27,676 nt of DNA from a virus. The notes below the pieces were generated by a model. It saw nothing but the letters and a program-made list of their open reading frames with translations. It did not search any database and had not been told where the DNA came from. Below, one piece after another: positions 14,221 to 20,704 of this stretch; position 1 is the first letter of the stretch, and the number at the start of each line of letters is the position of its first letter. The translations under genes were made by a program, and so were the position numbers. The stretch lies in IMG/VR virus record IMGVR_UViG_3300035179_000328, positions 1-27,676 of that record. One strand, written 5' to 3'.

Positions 14221-14390
14221 TATGTTTTCACCTTTTCAAGTTTATACAACGCCAAAACCTTCTCCAACTCCCGAATTGATTTGCCAGATCGCAGAACGTA
14301 ATGGTTTAGGCAATCGCAAATCCGTTGCGCAGCCTCTTCGGACATGGGTATGGCGTTCCATAAGGTTTTGAAAGCAATAAAATCATTCAT
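14217..14390 (-). CDS. 57-aa unrecognised early protein
   Basis: Reads MNDFIAFKTLWNAIPMSEEA then AQRICDCLNHYVLRSGKSIR and ELEKVLALYKLEKVKTY, a compact helical protein. Its start shares ATGA with the stop of the upstream gene and its stop overlaps the next TTG start, so it is translationally coupled on both sides. No motif is recognised; coding is well supported by this packing. Confidence 0.65.
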   Translation of the reverse strand: MNDFIAFKTLWNAIPMSEEAAQRICDCLNHYVLRSGKSIRELEKVLALYKLEKVKTY

Positions 14391-14530
14391 TTTTTGGCAC
14401 TTCCATGTTTTATGCCATGCTTCAAAGCTTCTTTGTATAGGAATTCTTCTCTTTGTGTCGGTTCAACTCCACATTTCAGCATTAAGGCACGAATAAACTC
14501 CCAATGAGCATTTACATCTTGTTCATTCAT
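14387..14530 (-). CDS. 47-aa unrecognised early protein
   Basis: Reads MNEQDVNAHWEFIRALMLKC then GVEPTQREEFLYKEALKHGI and KHGSAKK. Helical, basic at the end. It begins with MNE/MND like its neighbour at 14217-14390, and both ends overlap adjacent genes by four bases (ATGA). Function not known. Confidence 0.65.
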   Translation of the reverse strand: MNEQDVNAHWEFIRALMLKCGVEPTQREEFLYKEALKHGIKHGSAKK

Positions 14531-14829
14531 TTTTGTGCGCTTCCTCTTTCTGGAAAAGCATCATACCTTTTGATTCTGCGATTGTTATTGCTGACGCGCA
14601 AACTCGCTACCAAATCACCCGTGTCCACGATAGCCCGTGCATGTTGCATTCGACTGAACCATGCGCCTACTGTTCTGCTGTGCGGTTCCGAAAGAAGCCT
14701 CACTAAGCCTAAGCGGTACAGGTCGTCTGCCGTGAAATAGCGTCTACCTTCCAAGTTTAAGTAAGCTTTTAGTCGTGTGAGAATGTCATGGTCTAAGCGT
14801 GTTGGTTTTAAACAAATTTGCTCAGTCAA
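14527..14829 (-). CDS. Putative DNA-binding early protein
   Basis: 100 aa, TTG start four bases downstream of the CysH-like gene's stop. RLDHDILTRLKAYLNLEGRR, then YFTADDLYRLGLVRLLSEPH SRTV GAWFSRM resembles a helix-rich fold with a possible helix-turn-helix (TADDLYRLGLVRLLSE) and a basic C-terminus (NNNRRIKRYD). The segment 'l...gawFsrmqha' recalls small archaeal viral helicase/primase-associated domains, but this is weak. Unrecognised otherwise. Confidence 0.6.
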   Translation of the reverse strand: MTEQICLKPTRLDHDILTRLKAYLNLEGRRYFTADDLYRLGLVRLLSEPHSRTVGAWFSRMQHARAIVDTGDLVASLRVSNNNRRIKRYDAFPERGSAQK

Positions 14830-14832
14830 TTC

Positions 14833-15699
14833 TTAAACACCAACCTCTTCGATGTTTTGAACACATTTATCGACAAGTTCATTTTCTAGCTGAATAAAAT
14901 CGTCAAGTAATGGAACTTTGCGAAGTTTTTGGACATAACGATACATTTTCAAGTTTGTGTTAGATAGTTGTTTTTCCCAATGTAAGAACCCTGTGCAGGG
15001 CATGCACCCAGACCGCTCAACCTTTTTGTAAATCTCATTGATTGGAAGATTATTTTCCTCTAAGTATTCTCGAACCTGCTTGTGTGACCAAAAACCAATT
15101 GGATGGTAACGCCATAAACTTCCCCATTTTTGAGTGTGGTAATATTGACCTCGTTGAGCAAGCGTAAACATCCGCAAACGAGATTCAGAACAACGAAGCC
15201 CTGTTAAAGTTGCTTCAATTTCAAATTCTTTGCATGCTTCTTTGAATGGTAATTCCTTAAGGAAAACACAACATTCTGGTTTATGAAACATTTTCTTTCC
15301 TTTAAACCTATATGCTTCTCGTAGAAGTGGAAAGCCATATTCTTTCACGCATTGCCAGAAATTCTTTTTGGGTTTCGTTTCAATTAAGTTAAGATTCCAT
15401 TCTTTTTTGAGAAGGTTTCGGTAAGCATAAGTTTCAGGATACTCCACACCCGTATTATTGAAAACAACCTTGATGTTTGGATTAACTTGTAAAGCCATGT
15501 ATAGAACCACAACGCTACAACTTCCAAAACTGCAACTAACAGCAATCTTATCGCCATGTTTTTCAATTGCTTCTTCCACTAATAGTTCTGGTTCTTTAAT
15601 TTCGGTTGGGCAGTTCCGCATTGCGTAGGTTATCCTAGCTCTTTCAATTTTTGGAGAAAGCCCTATTTTCGGTGAAGCCTTTTCTGAAAAGGGTTCCAT
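14833..15699 (-). CDS. PAPS/APS reductase-like (CysH family) protein
   Basis: About 288 aa from ATG 15699 (TAATG coupling to a mini-ORF; ATG 15720 is the alternative, numbering below uses it). It has the CysH PP-loop VSCSFGSCSVVVL (61-73), NTGVEYPET (89-97), TGLRCSESRLR (173-183), a CC pair (150-151) and SGCMPC (237-242). The CC ... CxxC set is the [4Fe-4S] signature of APS/PAPS reductases, which reduce activated sulphate to sulphite. However, the C-terminal catalytic Cys motif (ECGLH-like) is not seen, and the tail is KCVQNIEEVGV. So a sulphur-transfer or nucleotide-binding role other than sulphate reduction is quite possible; archaeal and bacterial viruses often carry such genes. It is by far the largest metabolic-type protein of the early operon. 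Confidence 0.82.
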   Translation of the reverse strand: MEPFSEKASPKIGLSPKIERARITYAMRNCPTEIKEPELLVEEAIEKHGDKIAVSCSFGSCSVVVLYMALQVNPNIKVVFNNTGVEYPETYAYRNLLKKEWNLNLIETKPKKNFWQCVKEYGFPLLREAYRFKGKKMFHKPECCVFLKELPFKEACKEFEIEATLTGLRCSESRLRMFTLAQRGQYYHTQKWGSLWRYHPIGFWSHKQVREYLEENNLPINEIYKKVERSGCMPCTGFLHWEKQLSNTNLKMYRYVQKLRKVPLLDDFIQLENELVDKCVQNIEEVGV

Positions 15700-15764
15700 T
15701 ATCTTCCTGTCCCCACGCATTTTCGCTTTGCTTGTCGTTCCAAAAACTTCGTATGCTTCCTCAC
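15699..15764 (-). CDS. 21-aa basic mini-ORF coupled to the CysH-like gene
   Basis: GTG 15764 follows GGGAGTGA and encodes MRKHTKFLERQAKRKCVGTG R; its TAA shares a base with ATG 15699 of the CysH-like gene. It may be a leader that couples translation, or simply the 5' leader of that gene. Strong ribosome site and TAATG junction are the only support. Confidence 0.35.
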   Translation of the reverse strand: MRKHTKFLERQAKRKCVGTGR

Positions 15765-15768
15765 ACTT

Positions 15769-15915
15769 TCACTCCCTTATTTTTAGTTTGATTCGCTTTA
15801 ATTTCCAAGTCTTATCAGAATGGCATGGACAAGTGCATTTACCCAATATTTTTTCCAAGTTAAACTTTGGATCATGATGAACAACACATCCAACGCAACA
15901 TTCAATTTCTGTCAT
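15769..15915 (-). CDS. 48-aa Cys/His zinc-binding miniprotein
   Basis: Start set at ATG 15915 because GGAAGTGAAGGT lies immediately upstream and this avoids overlap with the next gene; a longer form from 15954 is possible. It has ECCVGCVVHHD and KCTCPCHSDK, i.e. C-C-x2-C ... C-x-C-x-C-H, a likely zinc-binding pair. The C-terminus is very basic (TWKLKRIKLKIRE), which suggests nucleic-acid binding. One of a series of Cys-rich small proteins in this operon. Confidence 0.65.
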   Translation of the reverse strand: MTEIECCVGCVVHHDPKFNLEKILGKCTCPCHSDKTWKLKRIKLKIRE

Positions 15916-15919
15916 ACCT

Positions 15920-16153
15920 TCACTTCCTTCTTTTCCAAACGATGTACCTTTCATCTAAAAACAGGTCTAACATCCAATTTTCCGTCCATTCTCTTGACCT
16001 CTCACACGTAGCGCATGGTGTTCCACATGACGCTCCCACGTTAAAGCATCCTTTACAAAGAGGGATGGGGTCATCGATTTCCTGTAGATAGTATTTTCCT
16101 TTAATTTTTCGGAGGATTTTCTGAATATCTGGCAACAAGCAAGGTTCACTCAT
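15920..16153 (-). CDS. Zinc-finger-like early protein
   Basis: 77 aa. Four cysteines in CKGCFNVGASCGTPCATC (pattern C-x2-C...C-x3-C-x2-C) indicate one or two zinc sites; the C-terminus is basic and aromatic (RYIVWKRRK). The N-terminal third is a helix (LLPDIQKILRKIKGKYYL). Its ATG overlaps the previous gene by four bases (ATGA). Possible nucleic-acid or protein-interaction adaptor. Confidence 0.68.
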   Translation of the reverse strand: MSEPCLLPDIQKILRKIKGKYYLQEIDDPIPLCKGCFNVGASCGTPCATCERSREWTENWMLDLFLDERYIVWKRRK

Positions 16154-16380
16154 GGTTTCGCCTTCCCCTCTTTCAACTCGTAGAAAGGCTTCTCAACATG
16201 CACATAATCTTCAAAATGCCCATCCAACTGTTCCTGCAAATCTTGAATCATCTTCTCTTGTAGGACTATGATTTTGCATAACACCGTAATTTTACTGTCA
16301 TAATCGTTTTTTGCCAAGTTATTCATGCTCGCAAGTAGGCATGCGATTTTGCTTTCACACTCTTCACCCATTTTTATCAT
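16150..16380 (-). CDS. Coiled-coil early protein
   Basis: 76 aa, all helical, with heptads through KITVLCKIIVLQEKMIQDLQ EQLDG. Start and stop both overlap neighbours by four bases (ATGA). It probably dimerises. No family recognised. Confidence 0.65.
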   Translation of the reverse strand: MIKMGEECESKIACLLASMNNLAKNDYDSKITVLCKIIVLQEKMIQDLQEQLDGHFEDYVHVEKPFYELKEGKAKP

Positions 16381-16586
16381 CTCACCATTTCATGTTTAAT
16401 TCTCAAAGCCAAATCATCATGCTTCCGTTTTTGCTTAACAAATTCTCGCCACGCAATTAGACATTCCGTTTTGAACAAATTTCCAATTTGATACATTGCG
16501 TCATCCCCACTTATTTTGTCCACTATGGGATTGTTCCATTCTACCCAAATCTTCACCAATTTTGCAATCCGATCTTCATCACTCAT
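16377..16586 (-). CDS. Unrecognised helical early protein
   Basis: 69 aa: DRIAKLVKIWVEWNNPIVDK, then DAMYQIGNLFKTECLIAWRE and FVKQKRKHDDLALRIKHEMV. Helical and basic at the end, with Trp at three sites. Coupled by ATGA overlap to the next gene and preceded by AAAGGAGGGA. No motif recognised. Confidence 0.65.
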   Translation of the reverse strand: MSDEDRIAKLVKIWVEWNNPIVDKISGDDAMYQIGNLFKTECLIAWREFVKQKRKHDDLALRIKHEMVR

Positions 16587-16587
16587 T

Positions 16588-16770
16588 TTATCCCTCCTTT
16601 ATTGGCTCAAATTTTTCACATTTAACAGCAAAAAACTCAGGATACAATTCGCTATCTCGGAAAACATTCTGTGGACAACTATGTGTGTTTTGGGCAAAGT
16701 CTTTATGGAGTAACATGCAGTTCCAGCATCGGAGTTGCCAAACATGAACCATTTTAGGAGTATCCTGCAT
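16588..16770 (-). CDS. Cys/His-rich early miniprotein
   Basis: 60 aa. WQLRCWNCMLLHKDFAQNTH SCPQNVF and AVKCEKFEPIKEG show C-x2-C, H, C and C, a plausible single zinc site. It resembles small archaeal-virus proteins with 'RCwnC.l.H......CP...vFrD...yPef..vkC' layout. TAATG joins it to the gene upstream. Function not known. Confidence 0.65.
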   Translation of the reverse strand: MQDTPKMVHVWQLRCWNCMLLHKDFAQNTHSCPQNVFRDSELYPEFFAVKCEKFEPIKEG

Positions 16771-16979
16771 TATTTAACCACCTGACTGAAAGCTTGTCGA
16801 ATACCACTTAACGCATCTAAAACTGCAATGATGTCTCTCTGCGGAAGTTTAGTTTTCTTCTGAATCCACAATACTAAAATGTCCCGTGGCAAACCTTTAA
16901 CTTTCAATTCTTCCATAGCTTCTGCAATACGTCTTACTTGAAAAACTAATTCATCTCCTACTGTGGTTGGTTTACTCAA
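16770..16979 (-). CDS. Unrecognised early protein, HTH-like
   Basis: 69 aa. ELVFQVRRIAEAMEELKVKG, then LPRDILVLWIQKKTKLPQRD and IIAVLDALSGIRQAF form four short helices; the third and fourth (ILVLWIQKKTKLPQRDIIAVLDAL) could be a helix-turn-helix. Ribosome site AGGAGGAGGTG precedes the ATG, among the strongest in this operon. Confidence 0.62.
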   Translation of the reverse strand: MSKPTTVGDELVFQVRRIAEAMEELKVKGLPRDILVLWIQKKTKLPQRDIIAVLDALSGIRQAFSQVVK

Positions 16980-16980
16980 T

Positions 16981-17259
16981 CTAAAACACCTCCTCCTCCA
17001 ACAACTTTTCCTCTATAGAAACACGGTCTGTCAGAACCATTTTGAAGAGTTTTCCTCTTCTTTTTTGTGCGTCGACATAGTTTACAAAAGCTCGTGCCTT
17101 AGCATATTTTTTACGGAGACTATACAGCAAATTATATGCAGTTTTTCTACTCATACCAATTTTGTCAGCAGCTTCTACGATGGAAACAGAATCTATCATG
17201 GCAATTAACAGTTTCTTCTGTGGGTTTGAAAGGACACGAATTACTGTTTTTTCATTCAT
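16981..17259 (-). CDS. Helix-turn-helix regulator
   Basis: 92 aa from ATG 17259, which has GGAG nine bases upstream; ATG 17274 would overlap the gene before by 23 bases. SIVEAADKIGMSRKTAYNLL, then YSLRKKYAKAR is a clear helix-turn-helix resembling the region-4/LuxR-like type, preceded by a helix (NPQKKLLIAMIDSV) and followed by basic residues (DAQKRRGKLFKMVLTDR). Likely a viral transcription factor of the early-to-late switch; that timing is inference. Confidence 0.75.
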   Translation of the reverse strand: MNEKTVIRVLSNPQKKLLIAMIDSVSIVEAADKIGMSRKTAYNLLYSLRKKYAKARAFVNYVDAQKRRGKLFKMVLTDRVSIEEKLLEEEVF

Positions 17260-17407
17260 ATTTGGTTTCTCCATTCTTTATACTTACGATTTCATAACGG
17301 AAGATTCTCCATAGATTGTTGAATATGGGTAAATTCCGACAGAAACAATGAACATGCTCCCCATAACTACTATGGTTTACTCTAGCTGTTTTGTTTAAAG
17401 AAAGCAT
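17252..17407 (-). CDS. 51-aa unrecognised early protein
   Basis: Fills the gap between the HTH gene and the ParB-like gene. It starts with TAATG overlap to the upstream stop and ends with an 8-base overlap into the next gene. Sequence: MLSLNKTARVNHSSYGEHVH then CFCRNLPIFNNLWRIFRYEI and VSIKNGETKYE, with a C-x-C and two His that may bind metal. Coding is supported by packing only. Confidence 0.5.
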   Translation of the reverse strand: MLSLNKTARVNHSSYGEHVHCFCRNLPIFNNLWRIFRYEIVSIKNGETKYE

Positions 17408-18651
17408 TACCACCTTAAAAACTCCTTTATGGTTTCTTTTGCCCTCTGCCGTTCCTCAGCACTATCGTTTTTGTATTGAACCACGCAGATTTCAAAGTCA
17501 TACAACTTTTCTAGGGTTGACCGCAGAAACTCGTCTCTCTCGTCTCCCTCTTCATGTGTTGCCACGTTGTCAATGTAGATGGCTACGGTTCTGTCTTTAA
17601 GTTTTAATATTGCGTCTGGAACTGTTTTTTGAATACAAAATTCTTGGTCAGTTTCTAACGGTAAACCTTCAGCTTGCAATTGTTGAATTACTTCTAGTTC
17701 AAACTTGCTCTTCTGCGGATGCATCTGGGCAACACGAAAATCAGCTTTTTCTTTAGGTTTGAATGTGGGTTCCGCTTCCAGTTTATGCGGTGTTAACGGC
17801 TTGTCTTTTCCTGCACATTTTCGGCAAACCAGTTGATTGTCTATGAAACTCATTTTGTCTCGTTCTTCTTTACCTCCGCATTTTTCGCATTCTCGCAATC
17901 CAAGCAAGTATGTTTTGTAGATTTGCCCTGAATTTCTTTTTGGAATTATGGTTTCTTGAGTCTTAAGAGGGGTTTCCAAGGCTGGAAACTCTTTCTTTTC
18001 TTCCCATCCTTTCTTTTGTGCTTCACTTAATGCCTTATCTTTTTTTTCTGGAGGCATATAATTATAGATTGTGCTTTTACTAATTCCCGTGATCTCCACT
18101 ATCTGATCCACAGTTAAACCCGAGCCAATCAACAATCCAATGTCGTTTTTCATCTCTTCACTTGAATAGTGTCTGCGACAAAAGTTCACGGTCATTCGAG
18201 CTAATGCCCGGTCCACAGGCGTTTTAATCTGGTCATTTTTAACTGTCCAAGCCTTTGGGTTAATTTTTAGTCTGTGAAAACCGTCAATAGTTATGCCCTC
18301 TGCATCTTGTAAGCATGGCACGAGCTGTCCAAGTTTTCCATGTAGGCTTTTGCTGAGAGCATATTCGCCTTGTTCCTCAACTTTAACTTCGGTAGGTGTC
18401 GAAGCTTCGACAGATGTTTCCTTTTGTTGTTTGGGCAAGGTGAAGATGGCAAACTTTGTAGTTTCATCCTTCCTATAACTTCCGCCCTTAGCCATTATTG
18501 CCCGCAAGATTTTGCCGAAAGTAGGCCCATCTAAATATCTAAAAGCCTTAATCACATATTCCCCGTTTTCTTCGGTAAAGGTGAACATTTCAGGAATCTG
18601 TTTTTCTGGAAAACCAACAACGTCTTTAAGTAAATTATATGCTTCATTCAT
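17407..18651 (-). CDS. ParB-like/HTH/zinc-ribbon/PD-(D/E)XK fusion protein
   Basis: 414 aa, the largest early protein. Domains: unknown N-terminal 75 residues; ParB/sulfiredoxin-like box at 107-133 (KLGQLVPCLQDAEG, IDGFHRLKINPKAW); HTH at about 178-199 (GLTVDQIVEITGISKSTIYN); zinc ribbon at 255-279 (CEKCGG ... CRKC); and a C-terminal domain at about 305-414 with KSKFELEV, VPDAILKLKDRTVAIYIDN and DERDEFLRSTLEKL. The last fits a PD-(D/E)XK/VSR-like nuclease related to DUF559, with E319, D346 and D361 as candidate metal ligands; the usual Lys is unclear. ParB-fold proteins use CTP or cut DNA and recognise sites, so this may be a replication, partition or host-DNA-targeting protein. GGTGA precedes the start. 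Domain calls are by motif; activity is inference. Confidence 0.72.
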   Translation of the reverse strand: MNEAYNLLKDVVGFPEKQIPEMFTFTEENGEYVIKAFRYLDGPTFGKILRAIMAKGGSYRKDETTKFAIFTLPKQQKETSVEASTPTEVKVEEQGEYALSKSLHGKLGQLVPCLQDAEGITIDGFHRLKINPKAWTVKNDQIKTPVDRALARMTVNFCRRHYSSEEMKNDIGLLIGSGLTVDQIVEITGISKSTIYNYMPPEKKDKALSEAQKKGWEEKKEFPALETPLKTQETIIPKRNSGQIYKTYLLGLRECEKCGGKEERDKMSFIDNQLVCRKCAGKDKPLTPHKLEAEPTFKPKEKADFRVAQMHPQKSKFELEVIQQLQAEGLPLETDQEFCIQKTVPDAILKLKDRTVAIYIDNVATHEEGDERDEFLRSTLEKLYDFEICVVQYKNDSAEERQRAKETIKEFLRW

Positions 18652-18657
18652 TTTTTT

Positions 18658-18774
18658 TCACCATGTTTTGACTTTAAAATAACATCCGCAATGGTTACAA
18701 AAATAATAGGTTTCTGAACTTGTTGTTGCAGGCAAAAAAGTCACATCTGAACTCCCGCATTCTGGGCATTTCAT
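18658..18774 (-). CDS. 38-aa zinc ribbon protein
   Basis: MKCPECGSSDVTFLPATTSS then ETYYFCNHCGCYFKVKTW: two C-x2-C knuckles 22 residues apart, a complete zinc ribbon of the kind seen in TFIIS/TFB-type domains. It overlaps the upstream gene (ATGA) and its stop includes the GGTGA ribosome site of the next gene. Probably binds nucleic acid or the host transcription apparatus; that is inference. Confidence 0.75.
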   Translation of the reverse strand: MKCPECGSSDVTFLPATTSSETYYFCNHCGCYFKVKTW

Positions 18775-18992
18775 TTTTTCTTTCCCCAAATTTGATAGAA
18801 GATTTCCGCTTGAAAATACGGGTTCTGCTCTTTACCTGCAGCCTTCAACAACCATTTTTCCCTAGCCCGGTTCGGATAGCCGGGGCAACTGATTTGCCTA
18901 TGAATGTCGGCTAGGGCAATGGTTCGCTTGTAAAAGTTGCAGTAGCGAGTTTGCCTATTGAAGTGGGTTCTACATAAAACACAATGCACCAT
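18771..18992 (-). CDS. Cys-rich early protein
   Basis: 73 aa, ribosome site AAAGGAG. VHCVLCRTHFNRQTRYCNFY gives C-x2-C...C, with a further C in RQISCPGYPNRAREKW, probably a zinc-stabilised N-terminus. The second half is helical (KWLLKAAGKEQNPYFQAEIF). Coupled to the neighbour by ATGA. Not otherwise recognised. Confidence 0.65.
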   Translation of the reverse strand: MVHCVLCRTHFNRQTRYCNFYKRTIALADIHRQISCPGYPNRAREKWLLKAAGKEQNPYFQAEIFYQIWGKKK

Positions 18993-19087
18993 TAAAGAGT
19001 CTCCTTTTTTTTGAATCTGCTATCACATTCCCCATATCTTTCGCATTCAGGGGTGCATCTGTGGCACTCTGGTTCAAGTTTAGCCAA
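18992..19087 (-). CDS. 31-aa Cys-rich miniprotein, TTG start
   Basis: TTG 19087 after GAGGAGG encodes MAKLEPECHRCTPECERYGE then CDSRFKKKETL. Spacing C-x2-C-x3-C-x5-C fits a single zinc knuckle. Stop overlaps the next ATG (TAATG). Short, but Cys pattern and ribosome site make it credible. Confidence 0.55.
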   Translation of the reverse strand: MAKLEPECHRCTPECERYGECDSRFKKKETL

Positions 19088-19092
19088 AACTC

Positions 19093-19266
19093 TTAAGCCT
19101 CCTCTTTCGGTTCAAACAAAAGTTTTCCAATGTAAATTGGCTTATCAGTCGGATACTTTTTCTTCCAATCCTTAGCTTCTTTTCGTGCTTCTTTTAGAGT
19201 TTCAAACCAAATAACGGGTTCAATCTGTCCATCTTCTTTGATGGCAAACACAAAATATTTTTCCAT
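19093..19266 (-). CDS. 57-aa unrecognised early protein
   Basis: Reads MEKYFVFAIKEDGQIEPVIW then FETLKEARKEAKDWKKKYPT and DKPIYIGKLLFEPKEEA: strand, helix, strand, a small alpha/beta domain. Ribosome site GGAGAGG lies before ATG. Its last codons contain the GAGGAGG site of the next gene. Confidence 0.65.
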   Translation of the reverse strand: MEKYFVFAIKEDGQIEPVIWFETLKEARKEAKDWKKKYPTDKPIYIGKLLFEPKEEA

Positions 19267-19267
19267 T

Positions 19268-19408
19268 CTAAATCCTCTCCTTTTCCTTTATTTTCTCTTT
19301 CATGAAACTTCTGAAAGCTTGACTTGCAGTTTCAAACTCGCCGTCAATGGCTTCCAAAAACTTGTTCCACAGTTCTTCTGAAACTTGGAATCCTACTCGT
19401 TTAACCAA
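19268..19408 (-). CDS. Ribbon-helix-helix regulator, 46 aa
   Basis: TTG 19408 after GGAGGAGAG. The sequence KRVGFQVSEELWNKFLEAID, then GEFETASQAFRSFMKEKIKE is a good ribbon-helix-helix: an N-terminal strand (RVGFQV), first helix (SEELWNKFLEAI), turn and second helix (TASQAFRSFMKEKI). Such proteins bind operators as dimers and are the commonest regulators of archaeal viruses. Confidence 0.68.
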   Translation of the reverse strand: MVKRVGFQVSEELWNKFLEAIDGEFETASQAFRSFMKEKIKEKERI

Positions 19409-19414
19409 TTTTTG

Positions 19415-19657
19415 TCAACTCTCCTCCGCTTCATAGATGACTAAGCCTTCATTCGGTTCAAGACTGTAGGTTAAGAATGGATATTTTTGGAATAGTTCAA
19501 CGAGTTTTTGGAGTTGCCAATCAAAAATGGTTTCTTGAATTGTCAGTGTAAAATCGCTTTTGCATTCTTCAATAAGCAATTTTTCTACGCCACAATCTTG
19601 GAATAAGGCTTTAACGATGTCATCTACAATATCTATTTTAAACTTTTTTTCTTTCAT
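19415..19657 (-). CDS. Unrecognised early protein
   Basis: 80 aa with ribosome site AAAGGAGGAAT. KIDIVDDIVKALFQDCGVEK, then LLIEECKSDFTLTIQETIFD and LQKLVELFQKYPFLTYSLEP suggest two strands and two helices of a small alpha/beta domain. No motif recognised. Confidence 0.65.
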   Translation of the reverse strand: MKEKKFKIDIVDDIVKALFQDCGVEKLLIEECKSDFTLTIQETIFDWQLQKLVELFQKYPFLTYSLEPNEGLVIYEAEES

Positions 19658-19676
19658 ATTTTTAATTCCTCCTTTT

Positions 19677-19796
19677 TCATTTTCTCACTTCCAAATCATC
19701 CAATGCTTCGAAATATCCACATTCTGGGCAAACATCACAGTCGCTTGGAACTTGGGCTTCGCAGTTTGGACAAACCCAACAAGAATCTTCACTCAC
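19677..19796 (-). CDS. 39-aa zinc ribbon protein, GTG start
   Basis: GTG 19796 directly follows the upstream stop; AAGGGGGTTT provides the ribosome site. MSEDSCWVCPNCEAQVPSDC then DVCPECGYFEALDDLEVRK shows two C-x2-C pairs (CPNC and CPEC) plus flanking Cys residues, a rubredoxin-like/zinc ribbon knuckle. Likely a protein- or nucleic-acid-interaction module. Confidence 0.7.
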   Translation of the reverse strand: MSEDSCWVCPNCEAQVPSDCDVCPECGYFEALDDLEVRK

Positions 19797-20069
19797 TCAG
19801 GAAACCCCCTTGTTTTGTATGATTTTGACTGTGCCAGCGAACTCGTCAACCTCGATAACGTCAACTTTGAACCCCATGGCTTTCACGTAATTGGCAAACG
19901 CCTCGCTTACTACACCGTGAAACTTTGCTAACCGTGAACCACTGAAATAGCAGATTTCCCACTCGCTTTTCTCGGCATTAACCACACGATAGAAAACCGT
20001 GCCTAATTCGCATGTTGCTTTTCTAAATAGGTTCTCATCCTTTGTGTCTAAAAACAACTGAAACTTCAT
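19797..20069 (-). CDS. Unrecognised early protein
   Basis: 90 aa. MKFQLFLDTKDENLFRKATC, then VFYRVVNAEKSEWEICYFSG SRLAKFHGVV and FKVDVIEVDEFAGTVKIIQN indicate an alpha/beta fold with a final beta hairpin. Coupled by ATGA to the gene upstream. No family recognised. Confidence 0.65.
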   Translation of the reverse strand: MKFQLFLDTKDENLFRKATCELGTVFYRVVNAEKSEWEICYFSGSRLAKFHGVVSEAFANYVKAMGFKVDVIEVDEFAGTVKIIQNKGVS

Positions 20070-20377
20070 TGCACAAACTTCCTCATATCGTCGTTTTTTT
20101 CATTAATCATAAAGTAAATTTTGTTTAGTAGTGGAAGCATATCCCTAAGTTCTTCTTCGGAAGGACAGAACCAACATCCAAACCGCCATAAGCATGGTAA
20201 CCGCAGAAACCAAATTAAGCCGCAACTCATGTTTTCACATCCTTCTTTCTCATCCTTCTTTCTCAAAAACTCTAAAGCTAGTTCAGCGAGAGTTACACTC
20301 AAACTGCTTAGTCCTTTTTTCTTTTGAGCCTCAAGGATTAATTGATATGTTGCCTCACTAACTTCGATTTTAGTCAT
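20066..20377 (-). CDS. Ribbon-helix-helix-like protein with Cys/Trp-rich insert
   Basis: 103 aa. The N-terminal 43 residues (TKIEVSEATYQLILEAQKKK, then GLSSLSVTLAELALEFLRKK) fit a ribbon-helix-helix. The middle, ENMSCGLIWFLRLPCLWRFG CWFCPSEEEL, is unusual: Trp/Cys-rich and hydrophobic, possibly a short membrane-inserted or metal-binding hairpin. The end is helical. Could be a membrane-tethered regulator; uncertain. Confidence 0.6.
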   Translation of the reverse strand: MTKIEVSEATYQLILEAQKKKGLSSLSVTLAELALEFLRKKDEKEGCENMSCGLIWFLRLPCLWRFGCWFCPSEEELRDMLPLLNKIYFMINEKNDDMRKFVQ

Positions 20378-20390
20378 GGTTTCATCTTCC

Positions 20391-20639
20391 TCAGAATGGT
20401 TCTTTTACGTTACAACCTTGATGTTGTTTAGTAAGACATATTCGTCTCTGATTTCTCAAAGCGGCTTGAACTGTTTGCCATGAATGATAAAGCGGTAAAT
20501 TTTTGTTGAGACTATTCCTACAAGTTGGACACAATTCAACGAATTTTTGTCTTTTACTTCTTTTTTTTTGTTGAGAATTAGGCGTATTGTCTATCTTACG
20601 AATAGAATCTATCTTGCTGGACGTAATGTTAGCTTTCAT
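20391..20639 (-). CDS. First gene of early operon; CxxC protein
   Basis: 83 aa from ATG 20639, about 15 bases downstream of the start point expected from the TATA box; an upstream TTG at 20660 would fall at or before that point. LCPTCRNSLNKNLPLYHSWQ then TVQAALRNQRRICLTKQHQG CN shows C-x2-C...C...C, a likely zinc site, behind a basic Ser/Lys/Gln-rich head (SQQKKRSKRQKF). As the most promoter-proximal gene it is probably the earliest and most abundant product; a host-takeover role is a guess. Confidence 0.65.
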   Translation of the reverse strand: MKANITSSKIDSIRKIDNTPNSQQKKRSKRQKFVELCPTCRNSLNKNLPLYHSWQTVQAALRNQRRICLTKQHQGCNVKEPF

Positions 20640-20677
20640 GTTCCACAACCGCTTACACAACAGTTACACATACTTCA

Positions 20678-20690
20678 CATATAAACTTTT
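20678..20690 (-). promoter_or_regulatory. Early promoter: BRE + TATA box
   Basis: On the - strand AAAAGTTTATATG reads as a purine-rich BRE followed by an archaeal TATA box (TTTATATG, 20685-20678). A start point about 25 bases downstream falls near 20655, giving a short leader to ATG 20639. Confidence 0.7.
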
Positions 20691-20704
20691 CCTAAAAGAA
20701 AAGT
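20685..20704. repeat. Inverted repeat over the early promoter (possible operator)
   Basis: ACTTTTC (20685-20691) and GAAAAGT (20698-20704) form a perfect 7-bp inverted repeat with a six-base spacer, overlapping the BRE side of the early TATA box. Binding of a dimeric regulator (several RHH/HTH proteins are encoded) would block TFB/TBP and repress the operon. Confidence 0.55.

Noticed and set aside
16496-16747. + strand frames within the early region (also 15820-16091, 16963-17208, 19560-19931)
   Set aside because: All are opposite tightly coupled - strand genes with good ribosome sites and protein-like sequence.
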